From NCBI GenBank assembly GCA_017457955.1, contig JAFTGL010000014.1, positions 31,822 through 95,821 on the forward strand: a DNA stretch of 64,000 bases, read 5' to 3'. The notes beneath the pieces were generated by a model that made no database searches, had not been told where the DNA came from, and saw only the letters and a program-made list of their open reading frames with translations. The position numbers were made by a program, and so were the translations under genes. Shown here one piece after another: positions 19,381 to 27,110 of the stretch. This stretch comes from Ruminococcus sp. GTDB lineage: Bacteria; Bacillota; Clostridia; Oscillospirales; Acutalibacteraceae. Numbering within the stretch: the stretch's first letter is position 1; every line of letters begins with the position of its first letter.

Positions 19381-21348
19381 ATGAAAAAGCTATTATCTTT
19401 AGTTGTTGTCGCACTGATGATTTGCGCAATGACTATCCCGGCGTTCTCAGCTGATGACGCCGTTCCCACCAATGCTCCCGTGATCGACGGAACAAGAGCA
19501 AACACTATCACCATCCATAAGTTTGACCCCGCGAAGGTCGTCAAGAACGGCGACGACGTTGACGTTGACGCTTCTATTGCTGCTGATGCAGGTGTTGCAG
19601 GCGCTACCTTCACCGCGTTCAAGGTTCTGGCTTATGATCCGGCTACCAAGACCTATGACTTCACCACTGATTTTGCCGGCAAGGGTATCACCCTCAGCAA
19701 TGTTATTCAGGATGCCAACGACAAGTACACCTCTTACGGCACCACTTCTGAGCTTGAGAAAGAGATCAACATCATGCAGAAGGTTGCCGGTACTCTCAGC
19801 GGTGATGCAAGCGCTACCACAACAGCTGACGGTTCCGCTACCATCAATCTCGGCGCTAACCCCGGCGTTTACCTCGTCATGGAAACTGTAGTTCCCGATA
19901 ACTACATCGTTACCACTCAGGCGTTCCTCGTTTCCGCTCCTACCTTCGACGGTTCTACCGATACATGGGTCTATGATGTGACTGCTCTGCCCAAGAACCA
20001 GAAGATCGACGTTGACAAGAGCATTGACTCCGCTGTAGCGGATACCAATACCAACGATTCTTCCGACGCATATGCGGTAGGCGACATCGTTGACTACACC
20101 GTTACCGTAGCCGTTCCCAACTATGGCCGTTCCACTACTTATCCCGACTATCAGGTAACCGACGCGATGGCTCTGTATGATAACGATCCCGCAGGCTTCG
20201 GCATCACCCGTTTCAACAACCTCGACATGGTATTCACCGATACCCTCTCCAACGGACTTACCTTCCTGCCCAACTCTCTGACAGTTAAGGTTTCCGGCGA
20301 TCCTGCTGATATCACTCTGGACAAGGGCGACGAGAAAAAGACCATCGTTGACAAGGCGAGCGAGACCTCTACCGCTGTTAAGCAGGTCACCTACAACTAT
20401 GCTGCTGCTTCTGCCGCTGGCAAAACCGTCGGCGATTACACCCTCACTCAGAACGGTCAGACCGTTACTGTTGATGTTGCGTGGGCAGCTCTGAACGATT
20501 ATCAGGGCCAGACCATCACTCTGACCTACTCTGCTCAGGTCAACGAGAATGCTGTTGCCGGTACCAACCAGAACAACACCATGCAGATTGAGTTCGTCAA
20601 CGATCCTACCTCCAAGAAGGGTGAGGCTTCCGATCCGACCAAACCTCCGACAGACACCGATACTGATGACGACAACGACGTTTATACCTATGCGATGGAT
20701 CTGACCAAGCTGTTCGACAACACTACTGACGCTGCTAAGGCGAACGATGTTGTATTCACGCTCAGCAAGGGCTCCGATCCTGTCCTTTTCACCTATGATG
20801 CTACCGCCAAGAAGTACACTGTATGGACCGGCCGTACGATCACTAACGGTGACAATACCTATGCAGTTCCCGCTACCTACGGCGTAGATCCGACCGCTGC
20901 GGATTATACTGCTGACGCTGATGTGCCCGCTTCCGTACTTGTCGATGCTAACAAGCTCACCGCTAACATTTCTCCGCTGAACAGCGGCGTGCTGAATGTC
21001 AACGGTCTCAAGGACGGTACCTACACCCTCACCGAGACCAAGACCGCAGACGGCTACTCCATCCTCACCGCTCCTCTGACCGTTGTTGTTTCCGAGGTCA
21101 AAGACCCCACCGACAGCACCAAGGTTATCGCTAAGGTTTCCGCTACTGTTGACGGCAATGCTGTTACCTGCAACGATCCTACCGACGGTCACTTCAAGTT
21201 CGAAGTGAACAACCCCAAGGCTAAGTTCTTCTCCCTGCCCACCACCGGTGGTCTCGGTCTCTGGCTGTTCACCGTAGGCGGCGGTATCCTGATGGCAGGC
21301 GCTATCATCTTCATCACCGTTCTGCGCAAGAAGAGAAACGCTGCCTGA
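19381..21348 (+). CDS. SpaA-type pilin, probable backbone 1
   Basis: 655 aa with AAAGGAG upstream. A signal peptide (MKKLLSLVVVALMICAM, cleavage near FSA-DD) leads to a modular pilin. The pilin motif is VTALPKNQ at 203-206, whose Lys205 is the usual polymerisation lysine. E-boxes are YLVMETVVPDNY (Glu168) and YTLTETKTADGY (Glu552), which support intramolecular isopeptide bonds. LPTTG is at 619-623, then a membrane helix and RKKRNAA. Class C sortases join the LPTTG Thr of one pilin to the motif Lys of the next. Length and motif set fit a major (backbone) pilin. Codon use is strongly biased compared with nearby genes, suggesting high expression. Confidence 0.9.
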   Translation: MKKLLSLVVVALMICAMTIPAFSADDAVPTNAPVIDGTRANTITIHKFDPAKVVKNGDDVDVDASIAADAGVAGATFTAFKVLAYDPATKTYDFTTDFAGKGITLSNVIQDANDKYTSYGTTSELEKEINIMQKVAGTLSGDASATTTADGSATINLGANPGVYLVMETVVPDNYIVTTQAFLVSAPTFDGSTDTWVYDVTALPKNQKIDVDKSIDSAVADTNTNDSSDAYAVGDIVDYTVTVAVPNYGRSTTYPDYQVTDAMALYDNDPAGFGITRFNNLDMVFTDTLSNGLTFLPNSLTVKVSGDPADITLDKGDEKKTIVDKASETSTAVKQVTYNYAAASAAGKTVGDYTLTQNGQTVTVDVAWAALNDYQGQTITLTYSAQVNENAVAGTNQNNTMQIEFVNDPTSKKGEASDPTKPPTDTDTDDDNDVYTYAMDLTKLFDNTTDAAKANDVVFTLSKGSDPVLFTYDATAKKYTVWTGRTITNGDNTYAVPATYGVDPTAADYTADADVPASVLVDANKLTANISPLNSGVLNVNGLKDGTYTLTETKTADGYSILTAPLTVVVSEVKDPTDSTKVIAKVSATVDGNAVTCNDPTDGHFKFEVNNPKAKFFSLPTTGGLGLWLFTVGGGILMAGAIIFITVLRKKRNAA

Positions 21349-21662
21349 TTCGGATGACCGGAAAGTCCGATTCAGCGGTAAAGCAAAATTACGCTTTACC
21401 GGATTAACAATTCTTTGATTTCAGGACTCATTTCCCCCGGGCAGGGGCGCTGCCTCTGCCCGGGGCCCTAAGGTTTTTCCAAAGTGTTTTCCTTAAAAAA
21501 ACGCTATGGCAAACCTGCCTTTGCCCAAAACATTTTGGAAAGGCTTTAGCGAAATATAACTCTATGTGAAACACTTCGGGCTTACGCCCGCATCGGCCAA
21601 GGGGAGAGCAAACCCCTTCATTCTCAAAATTTAGGATTTATACTATGAAAGGAGATTTGATG
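21349..21662. promoter_or_regulatory. Structured gap between the two pilins
   Basis: 314 bp without a gene but dense in inverted repeats. A 9-bp pair is at 21376-21384/21393-21401. A 10-bp GC arm CCCCGGGCAG is at 21435-21444 with its complement at 21456-21465. A 15-bp pair (14 matches) TTTCCAAAGTGTTTT is at 21476-21490/21527-21541. A small GGGC..GCCC lies near 21579. None has a clean terminal T-run. These structures could terminate partly, or process and stabilise the mRNA to set the ratio of the pilins. A dispersed non-coding repeat is the alternative. Confidence 0.5.
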
Positions 21663-23432
21663 ATGAAAAAATTTGCTGCTATTATGTTAGCTATGCTGCT
21701 GATCGTTGCGATGACAGTCGTCAGCTTCTCTGCTGCCAGCACTGTTGCTGTCGGCACCGGCGACGGTACTCTGAATGTGTACAAAAATATTGCTCAAGGC
21801 AACACAACAGGCGGTCTTGAAGGTGCAGGCTTCACAGCCTATAAGGTTATGACATTTGAAGGTACCGCTCCTAACCAGTACTTCTCATTCACCGCGCCCT
21901 ATGCTTCTAACTCTGCTGTTCAAAGCTATGCCGACACCGACCTCACTCCGGTCAATGGCGAGACCAACAAGTATGTCACCTACGGCGACACCGATGACTT
22001 AGAGGGTATTATTTCTACTCTGGAAGGCATCACTAACACAACCACCGCTTCCTCTGAAGCGACAACCGATTCAGATGGTAAAGCAACCTTTACCAACCTT
22101 GACAAGGGCGTTTATCTCGTCAAAGAGACGACCGTCCCCGACGGCTATTCCGCTTCTTCCCAGTCCTTCCTCGTTGCGATTCTTGAAGATAATCAGGTTG
22201 TCAACGCATATCCGAAGAACATGAAGATGGAGATAGACAAGAACATCCTGACCGATGAACAGTATACTGCGGCTCAGACTGCTCCGACTGCGAATACCGG
22301 TTCTGATTCGACCAACCTTTCTGTCGGCGATACCGTCAACTATCAGATCCAGTCTCAGGTTCCGAATTATGACAACCGCGTGATCGATCAGATGGATTCC
22401 ACTTCCGGTGTAAAGGTCGTTGAGATTACCGATACTCTCTCCAACGGTCTTACTTTCTCCGATACGAACCTTTCCGCGATGAAAGTTTTTGCCGGTGATA
22501 TTGATATCACTTCTTCCGTTATCAAAACCAGAACTGATGACCAGCACTTTAAAGTAGAGATTCCGCTTGACGCTGTATATAGTGTAGCCAACAACATTAA
22601 TTATCTCGGCAGAAACCTGTATGTGGTGTATCAGGCAACAGTCAACACCAATGCGGCTGTCACCGACGGCAATAACAACACCGCTCAGCTCAAGTATAAG
22701 AACAGCCCGGATGACAATGCTTATGATCCCACTCCGGTTGATATCCCCGAAGAGAAGATTCCGGTCGTTTATACCTATCAGATGAACCTCACCAAGCTCC
22801 TCGACGGTCAGGCGGTAACAGGCACTCCTTCTGTTGAGAACCTCAGATTCGTTCTGAAGCAGGGCGAAAACAACGTTTCTGCTACCGGTTCCAACGGTGT
22901 TTATACCGTTACCAACGATCACGCTGCTTCTGCTACGCAGATGTCGCTTAAACCCACCGACGGCACTCTGCAGGTCAAGGGTCTCTCCGCGGGCACCTAC
23001 ACCCTGACCGAGTCCGGTTCCGTTACCGGTTACACCACCCTCCAGTCCCCGATCACCATCGTTGTGACCGACGATGGTTACGGTGTAGTTGGTGCTATGA
23101 TCAACGGCGCCGGTGAGAATCTGATGGTTCAGGCTGATAACCCTGATTATAACGAAGAATATAAGAACGAACAGGATGCCTATAAACTTGTAAATCCGAG
23201 AGATGGTAGTTATGATGGTGATCCCGATTATCCGCATCCTGAGTATGACAATGATACCCCTGAAAAGCTGGACACCGGCATTTTCGCTCTTACCGTCAAC
23301 AACCCCTCCAGCCAGTTTGACCTGCCCACCACCGGCGGTATGGGTATTCTGATCTTCACCCTCGGCGCTGCGGTTGTACTCGCTCTCGCAATCGTACTCT
23401 TCACCGTTGCCCGTAAGAAGAAGTCCGAGTGA
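21663..23432 (+). CDS. SpaA-type pilin 2
   Basis: 589 aa from ATG 21663, eight bases after AAAGGAG (21648-21654). The ATG at 21645 lies upstream of that site and the one at 21660 is too close to it. Signal peptide MKKFAAIMLAMLLIVAMTVV. Pilin motif AYPKN at 182-186 (Lys185). E-boxes YLVKETTVPDGY (Glu155) and YTLTESGSVTGY (Glu450). LPTTG at 554-558, then a membrane helix and ARKKKSE. It is a shorter homologue of the upstream pilin, separated by the structured gap. Either could be the main shaft. The presence of a motif Lys in both means both could be polymerised. Confidence 0.9.
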   Translation: MKKFAAIMLAMLLIVAMTVVSFSAASTVAVGTGDGTLNVYKNIAQGNTTGGLEGAGFTAYKVMTFEGTAPNQYFSFTAPYASNSAVQSYADTDLTPVNGETNKYVTYGDTDDLEGIISTLEGITNTTTASSEATTDSDGKATFTNLDKGVYLVKETTVPDGYSASSQSFLVAILEDNQVVNAYPKNMKMEIDKNILTDEQYTAAQTAPTANTGSDSTNLSVGDTVNYQIQSQVPNYDNRVIDQMDSTSGVKVVEITDTLSNGLTFSDTNLSAMKVFAGDIDITSSVIKTRTDDQHFKVEIPLDAVYSVANNINYLGRNLYVVYQATVNTNAAVTDGNNNTAQLKYKNSPDDNAYDPTPVDIPEEKIPVVYTYQMNLTKLLDGQAVTGTPSVENLRFVLKQGENNVSATGSNGVYTVTNDHAASATQMSLKPTDGTLQVKGLSAGTYTLTESGSVTGYTTLQSPITIVVTDDGYGVVGAMINGAGENLMVQADNPDYNEEYKNEQDAYKLVNPRDGSYDGDPDYPHPEYDNDTPEKLDTGIFALTVNNPSSQFDLPTTGGMGILIFTLGAAVVLALAIVLFTVARKKKSE

Positions 23433-23468
23433 TTTTACTTACTAAACAGAATAATGTAAGATAACTTT

Positions 23469-23510
23469 GCCCCGATAGTTACTAAACAGTAACTATCGGG
23501 GCACTATTTG
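23469..23510 (+). terminator. Terminator of the pilin operon
   Basis: A perfect 15-bp stem (GCCCCGATAGTTACT with its complement, 23469-23483/23488-23502) with a 4-nt AAAC loop. It lies 36 nt after the pilin stop and is followed by ACTATTTGATAGTTTT. Confidence 0.85.
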
Positions 23511-23639
23511 ATAGTTTTGTTGACAACGGGCAGCAGCCGATTTGTTTTTCAGATTACAGACTGCTTGCCAAAGAGTTGAAAATAAGTGAGAGGTCAATAC
23601 AGCAGATAAGGTATAATAAAATCTATTCAGACAAAAAGA

Positions 23640-23676
23640 AAAAGTCCAAGAAACACTGATGTTTCCTGGACTTTTC
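23640..23676. terminator. Probable bidirectional terminator at the element edge
   Basis: AAAAGTCC..AGAAACA pairs with TGTTTC..GGACTTTT around a CTGA loop, with A-runs on one side and T-runs on the other. It lies between the pilin operon and the integrase relic, as often found beside element ends. Confidence 0.6.
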
Positions 23677-23706
23677 GGATGGTCCGAGTGAAAGTTCACA
23701 TCGGCT
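23677..23706 (-). other. Possible tRNA 3'-end remnant or att relic
   Basis: Read on the minus strand, the stretch ends in ACTCGGACCA preceded by a T-arm-like GTGAA..TTCAC. This resembles the 3' end of a tRNA gene, a common integration target, and lies next to the integrase relic. No full cloverleaf can be formed, so this is only a suggestion. Confidence 0.2.
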
Positions 23707-23763
23707 TAAATACTGGGTTTTTCGACCGCTGATAGTACAAGTGATAGTAAAACTCTGCAATCA

Positions 23764-23949
23764 TCATGCTATCAGTAAATTGTTATCTTTCAAATAGCAA
23801 TCTGCCATTAAAAGATTCTCGTCGCTAAATTCCTCAAACGCGTCGCAATAGGTATTCATTGTAACGGTAATATCAGTATGTCCAAGTATATGTTGTAAAA
23901 CCTTTGCTTGCATACCGCCCTCGATACAGCGTGTAGCGAATGTATGCCG
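23764..23949 (-). pseudogene. Tyrosine integrase C-terminal relic
   Basis: 61 codons plus stop on the minus strand keep the end of a phage/ICE tyrosine recombinase catalytic domain: RHTFATRCIEGGM (part of the H-x-x-R box), VLQHILGHTDITVT (the LGH box) and MNTY, where the nucleophile Tyr is expected. The codon before CGG 23949 is TAA, and the rest of the enzyme is missing, so the gene is dead. Its C-terminus points outward, as an element-end integrase should. No other integrase is in the window. Confidence 0.75.
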
Positions 23950-24243
23950 TTACGGTATAATAATGACAAACGGAAAAAAGCCAGTATTCAAGGGGCTTTC
24001 TGCGTTTGTCGCTGTTTTTCAATTCCTTTTCCAACAGTTGATTATCAGCGAGAGAATTGTCGAGAAAAGGGGGCTGTAAAGGTAAAGACAAAAAATCTTA
24101 AAAGGGCATTTCATTTTTCGGAATGAAGTGCCCTTTTTATATATAATCCGACATTTTGCGTTCACTATGAAAAGTGGACGTTTTTTTCTTATTAAAATCT
24201 GACTAATACCAATTAAAAACATCGAATCGAAAGGAGGGGTATT
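23950..24243. other. Non-coding gap at the left edge of the element
   Basis: 294 bp between the integrase relic and the first intact element gene. It holds the terminator at 24100 and an A/T-rich stretch before the AAAGGAGGGG of the next gene. I see no convincing gene or further integrase sequence. Confidence 0.4.
24100..24137 (+). terminator. Intrinsic terminator upstream of the first element gene
   Basis: AAAAGGGCA..TTCATT pairs with AATGAA..TGCCCTTTTT around TTTCGG. It insulates the element's first operon from read-through. Confidence 0.75.
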
Positions 24244-24927
24244 ATGAGTGAAGTCAAAAAAGCACCTGACGGTCTGGACGGGTTTATCGCTCTGTGTGAT
24301 GATCACAAGGACGAAATGCTGTTAGAGACAGGGAGAAAGCTATATACCGAAAAAGACTTTAGCTGTGTCTATTGCCTCGACTATGAAAAGAAGTCGGGCT
24401 GCAAGTATAAGGTGTGTCAATACACACCGGAGAAGGTGTGTTGCGGATGTGCTTCTCTGTCTGCCGTATGGAGATACTTAGCATTTGAGATCGATCATGA
24501 GAGATTGATTAGAAGGGTCAATCACTACATCAGGATCTGTAAAAGGAAGAAAAGCAATCCGACGGTCTTTTACGATTCTGCACATCAATCTGTTTTTAAC
24601 AACTGTTATTTGAAGTTGAATCACGAGAATTCCAAGCTCTTAGCTGCCGTGTATCTTCTCACGGCTGATGAACGGCTCTGGAAATCTGCATGGAGCCATA
24701 TCAACATGAATGACATATCTTTTGGAAAAATCAAGCCAAAGGTTTTGTCATCGGATACATACACATTATTCTGTGCTGCGAAAGACCTGTATTTGGGTTC
24801 GGATCACTTTTCTTTTTCTGATCTGGCTGATCCCGCTGTCGTTGACATAACAAGATTCTGTTTAGTGTTGAACGCATTAGGGATCGTGAGATTCGGCTAC
24901 AACTATATCAATATCAAAAAATTTTGA
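24244..24927 (+). CDS. Cys-rich protein of unknown function
   Basis: 227 aa with AAAGGAGGGG upstream. Not recognised. The N-terminal 80 residues hold a cluster of cysteines (CVYCLDY, GCKYKVCQY, KVCCGCASL) that could bind zinc or an Fe-S cluster. The rest is helical and hydrophilic. It precedes the replication initiator by 17 nt and probably shares its transcript. An accessory role in replication or regulation is only positional inference. Confidence 0.55.
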   Translation: MSEVKKAPDGLDGFIALCDDHKDEMLLETGRKLYTEKDFSCVYCLDYEKKSGCKYKVCQYTPEKVCCGCASLSAVWRYLAFEIDHERLIRRVNHYIRICKRKKSNPTVFYDSAHQSVFNNCYLKLNHENSKLLAAVYLLTADERLWKSAWSHINMNDISFGKIKPKVLSSDTYTLFCAAKDLYLGSDHFSFSDLADPAVVDITRFCLVLNALGIVRFGYNYINIKKF

Positions 24928-24944
24928 AGGAAGGAGAATAACAC

Positions 24945-25799
24945 ATGGCTGTTTTCAGAGTTGAAAAAACAAGAGACTTTACTGTCATGAGCAACCACCA
25001 TTTAAGAAATCCGCGCCTGTCCCTGAAAGCAAAGGGTCTGATGTCCCTCATGCTTTCGCTGCCTGAGGATTGGGACTATACCACAAAAGGTCTCGCCTAT
25101 ATCTGTAAAGACGGGATCGACGCAATCTCGACAACATTGCGCGAGCTGGAAGATCAGGGCTACCTTACCCGTGAACGTGTCAGAATGTCAAACGGTCGTC
25201 TCGGCACGGTTGAATATACGATTCATGAACAACCGCAAAAGCCCATTACAGAGCCATTTCCACCTAAACGGGAAAATCCAGTACAGGTAAATCCAGTACA
25301 GGTTTTCCCTGATCAGGTTTTTCCTGAACAGGACTTTCCTGAACAGGAAAATCCCGCACAATTAAATAAAGATATACAAAGTACGGATAGATCAAATAAA
25401 GATAAATCAACAGACAAGAGAGACAAGACGCGCGTGCGCGAGTACCGCGAACTGATCAAGGACAATATCGAGTACGATATCCTCGTTGAGCGCTACGGCG
25501 CCGAAAAGCTGGACGCTCTTGTTGAGCTTATGCTGGAGGCTATTATCTCGGATCATCCCTATTGTGTGATCTCGTCGGAGAAATTGCCTCGCGATTTGGT
25601 CAGATCTCAATTATTGAAAATTGATTCTTCGCATATCGAGTTTGTCTTAGGCGAGTTGAACGAAACGACAAGCAAGGTCGGCAATACAAGGGCTTATGTC
25701 CTCTCAGCGTTGTTTAACGCACCTACGAACATGGATAATCACTATCAATTTGAGGTCAATCACGATTATCCTATGCACCGACGACGCCGTAAGGCGTGA
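24945..25799 (+). CDS. Replication initiator-like winged-helix protein
   Basis: 284 aa with AAGGAAGGAG upstream. The N-terminal 90 residues (FRVEKTRDFTVMSNHHLR, then SLKAKGLMSLMLSLPEDW) match the helix-turn-helix domain found at the start of replication initiators in Clostridial conjugative elements and plasmids. The C-terminal part (from about 150) resembles DUF6017 of the same proteins. Between them, residues 109-139 are a repetitive linker (NPVQVNPVQVFPDQVFPEQ) encoded by six 15-bp DNA repeats. It probably starts element replication at those repeats, as other initiators with internal origins do; this is inference. Confidence 0.7.
   Translation: MAVFRVEKTRDFTVMSNHHLRNPRLSLKAKGLMSLMLSLPEDWDYTTKGLAYICKDGIDAISTTLRELEDQGYLTRERVRMSNGRLGTVEYTIHEQPQKPITEPFPPKRENPVQVNPVQVFPDQVFPEQDFPEQENPAQLNKDIQSTDRSNKDKSTDKRDKTRVREYRELIKDNIEYDILVERYGAEKLDALVELMLEAIISDHPYCVISSEKLPRDLVRSQLLKIDSSHIEFVLGELNETTSKVGNTRAYVLSALFNAPTNMDNHYQFEVNHDYPMHRRRRKA
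25273..25362 (+). repeat. Six 15-bp iterons inside the rep gene, candidate origin
   Basis: Head-to-tail 15-mers start at 25273, 25288, 25303, 25318, 25333 and 25348. The shared core is TCC-x-G-x-ACAGG (for example AATCCAGTACAGG, TTTCCTGAACAGG); the last copy is degenerate. An A/T-rich stretch (25360-25430) follows directly and could be the unwinding element. Iterons inside a rep gene are known for RepA_N-type plasmids. The function here is inferred. Confidence 0.55.
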
Positions 25800-25829
25800 G
25801 GATATATTTTCAAGTTCAGATAAGGAAGG

Positions 25830-26828
25830 ATGATAAAGACCTATGTAACAGACGAACAAATCAAACAGGCGCGGGACGCGGATCTGTTTGCCTATTTGCA
25901 GACTTGCGAGCCCGGCGTATTGAAGCGTGACGGTCCGAATTACCGTCACCGCGAGCATGACAGCCTCGTCTATGTATCCAACCGCCGCTTTTGGTATTGG
26001 AACAGTCGAGGCAAACGGATCAACGCCCTGGACTATCTGATGGAGATCCGAGGTTACGGCTTTACCGAGGCGGTGACACGCTTGACCGGCGAGGCTGTGC
26101 CGAGAGCGTCCCCTATCCATCCGCAGGAGCAGCCGAAGCCGCGCAGACCGGCAAAGTTATTTTTACCGTGGCCGAAGAAATGCGCGACCGGATTGTTTAC
26201 TTATCTGCGAAAACGCGGGATCAGCGCGAGCGTGATCGAGCGGTGTATCAGTCTGGGGTTATTGTATCAGGGCAGCTATAAGCCGAAGAAGGACGAGCCG
26301 AAATACATACCGGTCTGTGTCTTTACCGGCACGGATGAAACCGGCAAGGTGAGGTTCGCTTGTATGCGCGGAATCTATGAAACGCTGAAAAAAGACGTCT
26401 ACGGCAGCGATAAGGCATACAGCTTTTGTCTGCCGCCCGAGCAAGCTCACAGCAGTCAGGTTGCCGTCTTTGAGGCGCCGATCGACGCGCTCTCTCATGC
26501 GACCATACAGGAACTTGACGGCTGGCAGTGGAACGGCTACCGTCTATCGCTCGGCGGGACTTCTCCCGTTGCGCTGATCGCTTTTTTGGAGCGCCACCCG
26601 GAGATCCGTCGGGTAACGCTTCACATGGATAACGATTTAGGGGGATTGAAAAATGCCCGAAAGATCAGAGATATGCTGCGTGCCGATCCGAAGTACAAGC
26701 ATATCCGCGTCGGGATCAATCCTCCCCACCAGGGTAAGGACTATAACGAAATGCTGCAAATCAAATTACAGCAAATCGTACAAGGAAAGCAACGCCACCG
26801 CGAAAAGCGTGTGGCTGTTTCAATTTAG
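25830..26828 (+). CDS. DUF3991/TOPRIM primase-like protein
   Basis: 332 aa. The N-terminal part (VTDEQIKQARDADLFAYLQ, then NYRHREHDSLVYV and FWYWNSRG) is typical of CHC2-like/DUF3991 proteins. The C-terminal TOPRIM part shows VAVFEAPIDALSHA (acidic Glu) and LHMDNDLGG (DxD). Such proteins follow the initiator in many ICEs and are thought to prime DNA synthesis on the transferred strand. The zinc ribbon of true DnaG is not evident. The start ATG 25830 sits very close to AAGGAAGG, so translation may be weak. Confidence 0.7.
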   Translation: MIKTYVTDEQIKQARDADLFAYLQTCEPGVLKRDGPNYRHREHDSLVYVSNRRFWYWNSRGKRINALDYLMEIRGYGFTEAVTRLTGEAVPRASPIHPQEQPKPRRPAKLFLPWPKKCATGLFTYLRKRGISASVIERCISLGLLYQGSYKPKKDEPKYIPVCVFTGTDETGKVRFACMRGIYETLKKDVYGSDKAYSFCLPPEQAHSSQVAVFEAPIDALSHATIQELDGWQWNGYRLSLGGTSPVALIAFLERHPEIRRVTLHMDNDLGGLKNARKIRDMLRADPKYKHIRVGINPPHQGKDYNEMLQIKLQQIVQGKQRHREKRVAVSI

Positions 26829-26837
26829 GAGGAAAGA

Positions 26838-27110
26838 ATGAAGCAAAAAGGAAATGTGGTAAAGATCATTGCAAGCGCGGCGAAGAATCCGAATATCAAG
26901 CCCGCCGCGATCCGTGAACTGATGAAGAAGCTGGATATGAACGAAAAGGGCTTTGCGGTCATCATGAATGTCACCGTCGATACTGTGCGGCTCTGGACTG
27001 CCGGCGCGGTCAAGCCCTGCGGTACGGCTATGCGTATCATGCAGATACTCAACGCCTGTCCCGAGGTCGTCAACAGCGTTTTCTCAGTGACGGAGGACAT
27101 TCATGCCTGA
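26838..27110 (+). CDS. Small HTH regulator
   Basis: 90 aa with TAGGAGG upstream. Residues 25-75 (IRELMKKLDMNEKGFAVIMN, then VTVDTVRLWTAGAVKPCGTA) fit the HTH of HigA/NadS-like regulators. It overlaps the next gene by 8 nt, so the two are coupled. Likely a DNA-binding regulator or copy-control protein of the element. Confidence 0.65.
   Translation: MKQKGNVVKIIASAAKNPNIKPAAIRELMKKLDMNEKGFAVIMNVTVDTVRLWTAGAVKPCGTAMRIMQILNACPEVVNSVFSVTEDIHA

Noticed and set aside
19447-21192. A 581-codon open frame on the minus strand across the first pilin
   Set aside because: It is the mirror of the strongly biased codon use of the pilin (few TTA, CTA and TCA codons). It has no ribosome site or family likeness, while the plus frame has signal peptide, pilin motif and LPTTG.
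22071-23237. A 388-codon minus-strand frame across the second pilin
   Set aside because: Same cause as for the first pilin; the plus-strand pilin is well supported.
23677-23706. Intact tRNA gene
   Set aside because: Only a 3'-end-like part can be drawn; there is no anticodon arm or acceptor partner. Kept only as a possible att relic.
25273-25362. Small CRISPR array
   Set aside because: The 15-bp units are directly adjacent, with no spacers, and lie within a coding frame. They fit iterons instead.
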